Assembly: GCA_900541905.1 (NCBI GenBank)
Contig: UQLQ01000021.1
Location: 1-32,048, forward strand
Length of the DNA: 32,048 bases
Source: an uncultured Oscillospiraceae bacterium
GTDB lineage: Bacteria > Bacillota > Clostridia > Oscillospirales > Acutalibacteraceae
Direction of reading: 5' to 3'
Part shown: in pieces, positions 16,752-23,667 of the stretch
Numbering within the stretch: position 1 is the stretch's first letter
Layout of the letters: every line of letters starts with the position of its first letter
Notes under the pieces: model-generated
Seen by the model: the letters and a program-made list of their open reading frames with translations, nothing else
What the model was told of the DNA's origin: nothing
Databases searched by the model: none
Translations under genes and position numbers: made by a program

Positions 16752-17043
16752 AAATATCTATTTTATACTTATGTCCAGTATATACCAAAACCAACCGTTT
16801 TTCAACTACAATACAATGCTTGAAATCAAATGTATCAACATTGACCAAATCCGCATATTTACAGCCTTTTAGATGTATCCTTTTTCCATAAAGATGAATT
16901 TTCATTTTCATGGAAAAAGGATATTTTTTTGTACAATATCTCTAAAATCTTTATAATTCATCTGCTGCGGAAGAATTTCATATTTAAAACGAAATGATAT
17001 GTGCCATTGGCATGTAAAAATACGGAAAATACGCGAAAACCTC
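16752..17043. other. divergent spacer between glgP and zapA with one strong hairpin
   Basis: The spacer separates divergent glgP (minus) and zapA (plus). Apart from the hairpin at 16877-16929 and the zapA promoter beyond 17043, I see no RNA gene. A minus-strand 74-codon reading frame (16687-16911) has no ribosome site and is not called. Confidence 0.5.
16877..16929 (+). terminator. orphan plus-strand terminator
   Basis: ATCCTTTTTCCAT (16877-16889) and ATGGAAAAAGGAT (16910-16922) form a perfect 13-bp stem, followed on the plus strand by a run of seven T. No plus-strand gene lies upstream, because glgP is on the other strand. It may end a small RNA starting around 16750-16790, or shield zapA from antisense transcription. 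Confidence 0.5.
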
Positions 17044-17072
17044 TTTTAAAAGAACCCGTTTTATACTATAAT
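17044..17072 (+). promoter_or_regulatory. zapA promoter
   Basis: TATAAT (17067-17072) lies 17 bp from a weak -35 TTTTAA (17044-17049). The leader to the ZapA start would be about 37 bases with AAGGAGG at 17103-17109. Confidence 0.55.
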
Positions 17073-17115
17073 AATAAGTATTATCCATTTCGCCTTGGCA
17101 ATAAGGAGGTATTCC

Positions 17116-17976
17116 ATGGACAAGACCAAAGTAAAATTACGTATTTGTGACATAGACTGTACCATTACGAGTGATGACAATGAAGAATATGTACGTACCA
17201 TCGGCGATGAAATTGACCGTGCCATCTCTGCCGTTTTAAAGAAAAACGACCGTATCTCTCTTTCTATGGCCGCCATTATCACTGCCATGACTTATTGTGA
17301 CGAATCTGCCAAGGCAAAAGCTGAATTAGCAGAATTAAAAACACTTGATAAAAACAGGTCAAACGAATATGAACGTTTAAAACAAGCCGCAGAAACAGCA
17401 CAAACCGAAGCAGAGCAATTGCGCTCTGAACTTCAGGTATTACATGCATTTTTAACAGAAGACAAAGATTTGGAAAAAATGCCGGGATTCAAAAACGCAC
17501 TGGTTACGGCAAATCAAAATCTTTCTCCGGGACAAAACAGGGATTCTTCCGATGCGAACAATGCCTCTGAGGACACTTCAAATACATCGCAAGAGACACA
17601 GAAGCAGCAAATAAATGAAACTCCCGCGCCTGCATCCGTAGAGGATGCACACACATTGGAAGAGCTCCGTAATTCTATTGACACAGAAGAAATAGACCAA
17701 ATGGTAGATAATCCCTTAGAAGGTGTGCCTTCTGCTGTGAACAAACCTCAAACTAAACATAACAAACAAAGCCGCCACCAGAAAAAACAACAAAAAATGG
17801 CACAAAAAGCAGCTGAAAAAGAAGGACCGCGCCATATACCGCCATATTCCCCTGTTCAGCGTGCAGAACACCCTGTACCGGACTTATTAACAGGAAGTTA
17901 CACACGTCCCAAATCACCAATTGAACCTGAACTGCCGTCTGACGATACGTTTATTGGCTATTTTGAGAAACAATAA
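17116..17976 (+). CDS. zapA: cell division protein ZapA-like with long disordered C-terminus
   Basis: Residues 1 to ~85 match the ZapA fold (KVKLRICDIDCTITSDD, then EEYVRTIGDEIDRAI). This domain binds FtsZ and bundles its filaments at the septum. A coiled coil follows at ~70-115 (AKAELAELKTLD ... AETAQTEAEQLRSEL). Canonical ZapA is about 80-110 residues; this protein has 286, with an acidic Ser/Asn/Thr-rich linker and a basic, Gln/Lys-rich patch (KQSRHQKKQQKMAQKAAEK) before a Pro-rich end. Both are probably disordered. ATG at 17116 was chosen because AAGGAGG lies 6 bases upstream; a TTG at 17095 would add seven residues without support. It heads the division/shape gene block and is followed by a U32 peptidase gene, an arrangement I know from other Firmicutes. 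Confidence 0.85.
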   Translation: MDKTKVKLRICDIDCTITSDDNEEYVRTIGDEIDRAISAVLKKNDRISLSMAAIITAMTYCDESAKAKAELAELKTLDKNRSNEYERLKQAAETAQTEAEQLRSELQVLHAFLTEDKDLEKMPGFKNALVTANQNLSPGQNRDSSDANNASEDTSNTSQETQKQQINETPAPASVEDAHTLEELRNSIDTEEIDQMVDNPLEGVPSAVNKPQTKHNKQSRHQKKQQKMAQKAAEKEGPRHIPPYSPVQRAEHPVPDLLTGSYTRPKSPIEPELPSDDTFIGYFEKQ

Positions 17977-18003
17977 TCCATACATAGCGGCACAAAGAAC
18001 ACA

Positions 18004-18033
18004 TGCACTCCCTGATTCGGGGAGTGTATTTTT
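18004..18033 (+). terminator. terminator-like hairpin between zapA and U32 gene
   Basis: CACTCCC (18006-18012) and GGGAGTG (18020-18026), extended by TG/TA, are followed by TTTTT (18029-18033). It lies 27 bp after the zapA stop and 38 bp before the U32 start. No promoter is evident in between, so it probably only reduces downstream transcription. Confidence 0.65.
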
Positions 18034-18071
18034 CAATCACACTGAAAACCATTCATCGAAAGGATACTTAC

Positions 18072-20180
18072 ATGAAACAACCGAAATTGGAACTGTTATC
18101 TCCTGCGGGTTCATGGGAAGCTTTGGAAGCTGCCGTGCGAAGCGGCGCCGATGCTGTATATTTAGGCGGCAGTCTGTTCAGTGCCCGTGCCAACGCGCAA
18201 AATTTTGACCATGATACACTGAAACAAGCAGTTGCATATTGCCATGCCCGTGGCGTAAAGGTGCATTTGGCAGTAAATACAATCTTATTGAATCATGAGA
18301 TTGAGCCGGCGCTGGATTTTGTTGCCTTTGCCTGTACGCTTCCTGTCAATGCCGTTATTGTACAGGATACCGGTTTGCTTCATCTTTTGCGCCAAGCTGC
18401 GCCGACACTGCAAATTCATGCTTCCACACAAATGTCCGTGCATACTCCGGAAGGCGCAAAACTGCTGGCGGAACAAGGCGTCTCACGGGTTGTACTGGCT
18501 CGCGAATTATCTTTAAGAGAAATCAAAGAAATTTCCCGGGCATTAAAAGACGGTGGTTTTGCACATGTTGAAATGGAACATTTTGTACACGGCGCATTGT
18601 GTATGTCTGTTTCGGGCCAATGCTACTTCAGCTCTTTGCTTGGTTCCCGCAGTGGAAACAGAGGCCAATGTGCACAAACCTGCCGTCTGCCTTTTTCCGC
18701 AAAAGGCGGAACAGGTTATGACCTGAGCTTAAAAGATTTATCTATGATTGAACGGATAGGAGAGCTTGCCGATGCTGGCGTTACCTCCTTTAAAATTGAA
18801 GGGCGTATGAAACGTCCGGAATATGTAGCGGCAGCAACAGCCGCTTGCCGTTTTGCCTTAGACCAACAGGCTATTCCGCAAAATTTAACCGAAAATCTGG
18901 AAGCAGTATTTTCTCGCTCCGGATTTACAACAGGATATCCCGACGGAACATTAGGCCGTGATATGTTTGGCATCCGTACCAAAGAAGATGTTACCAGTGC
19001 TACCAACACGGTATTTCAGCAGCTGCACAGCTACTATCAAAAAGAACGTCAATCTGTCCCTATTACGTACTCTCTTATGATAAAAAGAGGCACTCCTGTT
19101 ACCATAACGGTTTCCGACCATGAGCAACATACTGTTACAGTAGAAGGAGACATTCCGCAGCAAGCCATTCATCGTCCAATAGACGAAGCGCGCTGTTTGG
19201 AACAATTAAAAAAGACAGGGGGAACCCCCTTTTATTGCACAAACGTCACTTGCTCCATCGAACCTGATTTGTCCATTCCCGTTTCTTTGCTGAATCAACT
19301 CCGCAGAGAGGCGTTGGAACAATTACTCAAACAGAGAGAACAGGCACCGGTCATTCCGTTTCATCCTGTCTCCTTCCCTACAAAAACATCACGGCAAAGC
19401 ACTGAGCCACTTCCTTTGCGGGCTGTATTCACCAGATTGCATAGCGCAGACGATATTCCTGACTGCGCAAATGTTTGTCAAATGATTTATATCCCAATCA
19501 ATACCAAAGAACACATTGTTAAAGAATTGCAAAACCGTGGTTTACCGCTGGCAGTTACTATGCCGCGCGGTATGTTCGGAACCGAACGTACCATCGCTTC
19601 CAAACTGGAACAGTTCCTAAAATGGGATATTTCCCACGTTTGGGCAGGTACTGTAAACAGCGTTGCACTGGCAAAGACAATGGACTGCAACATTCATGGA
19701 GGATATTCTCTCAACGTGACAAACACAGCCGCTTTTGAGTGGTACGAACAATTGGGGCTGACGGACCTTGAGCTAAGTTATGAACTGACACTGAAGCAAA
19801 GTGCTAAGATAGGAGGAAGCCTTCCCCGCGGATTGTTATTATACGGACGACTTCCTTTGATGTTATGCCGCAATTGCCCTGGAAAAAATGACGGCAAAAA
19901 CTGCAAAAACTGCAAAAATTGCAACGGCACCACATGGCTGACAGACAGAAAAAACATAAAATTTCCTGTTCAGTGTGATTATGGATGCAGTGAAGTTTTA
20001 AATGCAGTTCCTTTGACAATGTCTGATAGAATTTCGGATATATCCGGTATGAATTTTGGAATATTACGATTCACTGTTGAAAACTCTGTTGAAATTGAGG
20101 AAACTTTTCAGCAATTTTTGTATCAAAAAGCGCCTTTAGGGCATTATACCCGTGGTTTGTACGAAAAAGGAATCAAATAA
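18072..20180 (+). CDS. peptidase U32 family protein (RlhA/YhbU-like, with DUF3656-type C-terminus)
   Basis: This 702-residue protein starts with the family hallmark ELLSPAGSWEALEAAVRSGADAVYLGG. It carries the U32 signature region EHFVHGALCMSVSGQCYFSS followed by GNRGQCAQTCRLPF, whose cysteines are conserved and may hold an iron-sulphur site. Long U32 proteins include E. coli RlhA, which makes 5-hydroxycytidine at 23S rRNA C2501; others are annotated as collagenase-like proteases. RNA hydroxylation is the more likely role for a long clostridial member, but this is inference. The start at ATG 18072 gives the family N-terminus and follows AAAGGA; an upstream ATG at 18003 lies in the preceding hairpin. 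Near the C-terminus a cysteine cluster CRNC...KNCKNCKNCNG includes a 9-bp triplicated repeat (19896-19922). Confidence 0.88.
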   Translation: MKQPKLELLSPAGSWEALEAAVRSGADAVYLGGSLFSARANAQNFDHDTLKQAVAYCHARGVKVHLAVNTILLNHEIEPALDFVAFACTLPVNAVIVQDTGLLHLLRQAAPTLQIHASTQMSVHTPEGAKLLAEQGVSRVVLARELSLREIKEISRALKDGGFAHVEMEHFVHGALCMSVSGQCYFSSLLGSRSGNRGQCAQTCRLPFSAKGGTGYDLSLKDLSMIERIGELADAGVTSFKIEGRMKRPEYVAAATAACRFALDQQAIPQNLTENLEAVFSRSGFTTGYPDGTLGRDMFGIRTKEDVTSATNTVFQQLHSYYQKERQSVPITYSLMIKRGTPVTITVSDHEQHTVTVEGDIPQQAIHRPIDEARCLEQLKKTGGTPFYCTNVTCSIEPDLSIPVSLLNQLRREALEQLLKQREQAPVIPFHPVSFPTKTSRQSTEPLPLRAVFTRLHSADDIPDCANVCQMIYIPINTKEHIVKELQNRGLPLAVTMPRGMFGTERTIASKLEQFLKWDISHVWAGTVNSVALAKTMDCNIHGGYSLNVTNTAAFEWYEQLGLTDLELSYELTLKQSAKIGGSLPRGLLLYGRLPLMLCRNCPGKNDGKNCKNCKNCNGTTWLTDRKNIKFPVQCDYGCSEVLNAVPLTMSDRISDISGMNFGILRFTVENSVEIEETFQQFLYQKAPLGHYTRGLYEKGIK

Positions 20181-20238
20181 GTTATGTAAAGTTCAATTCC
20201 CTGTGGAAATGTTGAAAGTTTAGAAAAAGGAGAACGCC

Positions 20239-20838
20239 ATGTTATATTTAGCTTCTGCTTCCCCACGCCGTAGAGATTTATTAAAACTTGCAGGATTCCG
20301 GTTTACAGTAGAGCCTGCTGAAATTGACGAAGTAATGTCTCAGGACGATCCTGCATGTTTGGTACAAAATCTTGCATTAAAAAAAGCGAGAGCTGTTGCA
20401 AAGCTGCATCCGGATGATGTCGTTTTGGCAGCCGACACCGTTGTTGCGTTGGACAACCATATTCTTGGAAAACCCCAGGATAAGGAACAAGCACAGAAAA
20501 TGCTGCGTATGCTGTCCAACCGGGTTCACCAAGTATATACCGGTTACTGTATTTTAAAACAAAACCGTTGTGAAATTGGCGTAAGCTGTACTTCCGTTGA
20601 ATTTTATCCCTTATCCGACGAGGATATTGAAAGCTATATTGCAACAGGCGAACCCTTTGACAAAGCCGGCGGATACGGTATTCAAAGCCTAGGTTCCTTA
20701 TTGGTGCGTAAAATTGACGGAGATTTCTACAATGTGGTCGGTTTACCCATTGCGGAAATCAGCCGCTTGCTCCGCACCTTTGGTTCTTCAAAAACTGCAG
20801 AAGAATCGAACTATGGAAAAGAGAGTCCAACGCTGTAA
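20239..20838 (+). CDS. maf: Maf-like nucleoside triphosphate pyrophosphatase
   Basis: This 199-residue Maf/HAM1-fold protein hydrolyses non-canonical or excess dTTP/UTP-type nucleotides to monophosphate plus pyrophosphate. The N-terminal SASPRRRDLL (6-15), AADTVV with catalytic-base D66, and GKPQD (77-81) motifs are intact. It is linked to septum formation in Bacillus, where maf also precedes the mre genes. ATG follows AAAAAGGAG with 6 spacer bases. It lies 58 bp after the U32 gene and 189 bp before mreB, which has its own promoter. The last ~14 residues (SSKTAEESNYGKESPTL) are a hydrophilic extension. Confidence 0.93.
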   Translation: MLYLASASPRRRDLLKLAGFRFTVEPAEIDEVMSQDDPACLVQNLALKKARAVAKLHPDDVVLAADTVVALDNHILGKPQDKEQAQKMLRMLSNRVHQVYTGYCILKQNRCEIGVSCTSVEFYPLSDEDIESYIATGEPFDKAGGYGIQSLGSLLVRKIDGDFYNVVGLPIAEISRLLRTFGSSKTAEESNYGKESPTL

Positions 20839-20890
20839 CATATTTGCTGAAACTGTACCTATGTTTTGAATTTGTTTACAAAATTTTTAG

Positions 20891-20919
20891 TTGAGAATTG
20901 ATTGATAAAAGGTTATAAT
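20891..20919 (+). promoter_or_regulatory. mreB promoter
   Basis: TTGAGA (20891-20896), exactly 17 bp, TATAAT (20914-20919). The ~100-base leader contains a perfect 14-bp palindrome TTCAAATATTTGAA (20975-20988) that could be an operator, then a CGTC/GACG mini-stem. The ribosome site is GAAAGGGG before ATG 21028. Confidence 0.75.
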
Positions 20920-21027
20920 AAATTGGAATAGAAGTTTCTAATCTATACCATAATATAAGATAGAGATAGATTGTTTCAAATATTTGAACGGAATACCGTC
21001 TGAAAGGCGGACGAAAGGGGAAAATCA

Positions 21028-22041
21028 ATGTTTTCAAAAGATATTGGAATTGACTTGGGTACAGCTAACACCCTTGTATATATGAAGGGCAAAGGTATTG
21101 TCATGCGCGAACCCTCTGTTGTAGCGGTGGATGTGCGCTCCGATACTGTACTTGCAGTCGGTTCTGAAGCAAAGAATATGATAGGCCGTACACCCGGCTC
21201 TATTGTAGCAGTACGTCCGTTAAAAGACGGTGTCATTGCAGATTTTGACATCACTGCTACCATGCTGAAACATTTCATCCGTCAGGCAACCAAATCCAGT
21301 TCTTTTGGACGTCCGCATATTGTTGTCTGCATTCCTTCCGGCGTTACAGAAGTAGAACGCCGTGCTGTTGAAGACGCTGCACGCCAAGCAGGCGCCAATC
21401 ATGTTGACTTAATTGAAGAACCAATGGCTGCCGCTATTGGTGCAGGATTACCCGTAGGAGAACCTTGCGGAAGTATGGTTGTCGATATCGGCGGCGGTTC
21501 TACGGAAGTTGCGGTAATCTCTTTGGGCGACATTGTAACATCTTGTTCTGTACGCATTGCCGGCGATAAATTTGACGAAGCAATTATTAACTACGTAAAA
21601 CGCAAATATAACCTTCTCATTGGTGAGCGTACTGCGGAAGCAATCAAAATGACATTGGGCTCTGCATACCCCAACGAAGAAATTGAATCTTCGGCACTGG
21701 ACATCAAAGGCCGCAACATGGCCGATGGACTGCCGAAAAATGTAACCATTACAGGTCCTGAAGTACGAGAGGCACTGGAAGAGCCTTTGGGTTATATTGT
21801 AGATGCAATTAAAAATACATTGGAAAAAACACCGCCTGAATTAGCGGCGGACATTATAGACAATGGCATTATGCTAACCGGCGGCGGTGCCCTGATTCGC
21901 GGTTTAGACCGTTTGATTATGCAAGAAACAGGTATGCCCGTTCATGTTGCTGAAAATGCAATCGACTGCGTAGCGGAAGGTACCGGCAAACGTTTGGAAA
22001 TTGAGCTTCCTACTCAATACTACAAATCTCGCCGTAAATAA
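21028..22041 (+). CDS. mreB: rod shape-determining protein MreB
   Basis: This 337-residue bacterial actin forms membrane-associated filaments that guide lateral wall synthesis. Phosphate-1 loop IDLGTANT (8-15), phosphate-2 VVDIGGGSTEVAV with D153, and the adenosine motif LTGGGALIRGLD near the C-terminus are all intact. Length is normal. It opens the shape operon mreB-mreC-mreD-PBP2. A hairpin region separates it from mreC, which may let MreB be made in excess over its membrane partners. Confidence 0.98.
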   Translation: MFSKDIGIDLGTANTLVYMKGKGIVMREPSVVAVDVRSDTVLAVGSEAKNMIGRTPGSIVAVRPLKDGVIADFDITATMLKHFIRQATKSSSFGRPHIVVCIPSGVTEVERRAVEDAARQAGANHVDLIEEPMAAAIGAGLPVGEPCGSMVVDIGGGSTEVAVISLGDIVTSCSVRIAGDKFDEAIINYVKRKYNLLIGERTAEAIKMTLGSAYPNEEIESSALDIKGRNMADGLPKNVTITGPEVREALEEPLGYIVDAIKNTLEKTPPELAADIIDNGIMLTGGGALIRGLDRLIMQETGMPVHVAENAIDCVAEGTGKRLEIELPTQYYKSRRK

Positions 22042-22045
22042 ATCA

Positions 22046-22096
22046 CGTTTTAAAACGAAAATGGAAGCGGAGGGTTTGTGCCCTCTGCTTATTTTC
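22046..22096 (+). promoter_or_regulatory. intercistronic palindrome plus hairpin between mreB and mreC
   Basis: A 12-bp perfect palindrome CGTTTTAAAACG (22046-22057) is followed by a hairpin pairing AAGCGGAGGG (22065-22074) with CCCTCTGCTT (22081-22090, one G-T wobble). An outer GAAAAT/ATTTTC pair extends it. There is no T-run, so an RNA-processing or stabilising element fits better than a terminator. Confidence 0.45.
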
Positions 22097-22139
22097 ACTC
22101 TAATCATTTTTTGGACTTACAGAAAAAGGAGGACTGCTT

Positions 22140-23024
22140 GTGAAGGCTTTTTTTCGCAGTAAAAACTTTATTGTACTTGCCGCAGTTACTTGTGTTTTGG
22201 TAGCTGTTATTATCTATTCCGCCTGTACAGGAGGAGGAGTTATCTCCAATATATTCGGCGCGGTTATCTCTCCCATGCAAAAAGTAACTGCCGTGGCTAC
22301 AAATAACGCACAAGCAAGTCTTTCTGAGGCAACTCGTTCTTATGAAGATTTGGCTGCTGAAAATGAACAGTTAAAACAACAAGTAAATGAGTTAAATCAA
22401 CAGCTGGTAGAGTTTTACCAATATAAACAAGAAAATGCACAACTGAAAAACTATTTGGGATTAAAAGAAAACAATCCCGATTATCAATTTGTATCTGCAT
22501 CCGTTATCAACCGTGACCCAAATAACTTATACTATACGTTTACACTGGACCAAGGAAGCAATGCCGGGGTAAAAGTAAGTGATCCCGTCATCACTGACCA
22601 AGGCGTTGTAGGCTGGGTATCGAAAGTCAGCGCAATGTACTGCGAAGTAACAACCATTTTGTCTCCGGATACCAATATTTCCGCAACAGACAAAGTAAAC
22701 CGAGAAAGCGGTACCATTAGCAGCAATGCACAGCTTTCTGACCAAGGACTGATTAAATTGGGATTATTGGAAACAGGCACTACCGTTCAAGCAGGAGATA
22801 TGATTGTTACCAGCGGCATTGGAGGAAAATTTCCTAAAGATTTACTGATAGGCAAAGCTGTCGAAGTAAAACCGGAAGAAAATGACGTTTCTCTGTATGC
22901 CACAGTGGAACCTTTTGTTGATATTAAAACTGTGCGTGATGTCATTATTATTACCAGCTTTAACGGTCAAGGTGAAGTGGTAGACAACACGGATACAAAC
23001 AACGCTTCCTCCAATGGAGGGTAA
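22140..23024 (+). CDS. mreC: rod shape-determining protein MreC
   Basis: This 294-residue bitopic membrane protein links MreB and MreD to extracytoplasmic wall enzymes. One transmembrane helix lies at ~9-28 (IVLAAVTCVLVAVIIYSA). A coiled coil follows at ~58-108 (LAAENEQLKQQVNELNQQL). The beta-domain then carries typical family strings: SVINRDPNNLYYTFTLDQGSNAGVKVSDPV, shortened here to the part DPNNLYYTFTLDQGSNAG, and DMIVTSGIGGKFPKDL. The start is GTG, with AAAAAGGAGG seven bases upstream. The C-terminus is a short Asn/Ser-rich tail. Confidence 0.95.
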   Translation: MKAFFRSKNFIVLAAVTCVLVAVIIYSACTGGGVISNIFGAVISPMQKVTAVATNNAQASLSEATRSYEDLAAENEQLKQQVNELNQQLVEFYQYKQENAQLKNYLGLKENNPDYQFVSASVINRDPNNLYYTFTLDQGSNAGVKVSDPVITDQGVVGWVSKVSAMYCEVTTILSPDTNISATDKVNRESGTISSNAQLSDQGLIKLGLLETGTTVQAGDMIVTSGIGGKFPKDLLIGKAVEVKPEENDVSLYATVEPFVDIKTVRDVIIITSFNGQGEVVDNTDTNNASSNGG

Positions 23025-23027
23025 GTC

Positions 23028-23546
23028 ATGAAACGTTTTCGAGTATTAAGATACATTGCATATACCATTGAAATCATTGTATTTTTTATCATACAGCAAA
23101 CTCCCGGGCTCATTCCGTCTTTTTATGGGATTCTGCCAACATTGTTAATTCCGATTGCATGTTCCATCGCCATGTTTGAAGGTCCTGTATGTGCTCTGCT
23201 TTACGGCGTATTCAGTGGATTTTTATTGGACTATGGTGCCAACTGCACGTTTGGATTCCACGCCCTGATTTTGGGGTTGATTTGTTTTATCATCTCTTTT
23301 TTGGTACAAGATGTATTCCATAATAACTTTTTGACCGGCCTAATTATGATGTTGGCTGCCATTCTTATTGTCATACTGCTCCAATGGCTGTTTTTATACA
23401 TCTCAAAGGGCTACGATGCAATTGGCTACGTACTTTACCGCCATTATTTACCCCGTGCTGCTTATACTTTTCTGTTGGTTCCTTTGTTTTACTATTTCAA
23501 CCGTGGATTTTCCTACATCTTACGCGAAGAACGTTCTCAATCGTAA
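23028..23546 (+). CDS. mreD: rod shape-determining protein MreD
   Basis: This 172-residue polytopic membrane protein has about five hydrophobic spans and the usual MreD pattern (early YTIEIIVFFIIQQTPGLIP, then GPVCALLYGVFSGFLLDY). It joins MreC in the elongasome. ATG lies 3 bases after the mreC stop, with the ribosome site GGAGG inside the mreC end, so translation is likely coupled. Confidence 0.92.
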   Translation: MKRFRVLRYIAYTIEIIVFFIIQQTPGLIPSFYGILPTLLIPIACSIAMFEGPVCALLYGVFSGFLLDYGANCTFGFHALILGLICFIISFLVQDVFHNNFLTGLIMMLAAILIVILLQWLFLYISKGYDAIGYVLYRHYLPRAAYTFLLVPLFYYFNRGFSYILREERSQS

Positions 23547-23667
23547 AACGAAAAAGCATTCTCTTTACCGATTTTTTCTCTTTTGTTCACCCATCCGTCA
23601 TATAGCTATGTAAAAATAAACATATTTACAGTGATATTCTACTTCAGTAAAGAAAGGAGCCGCTCAT

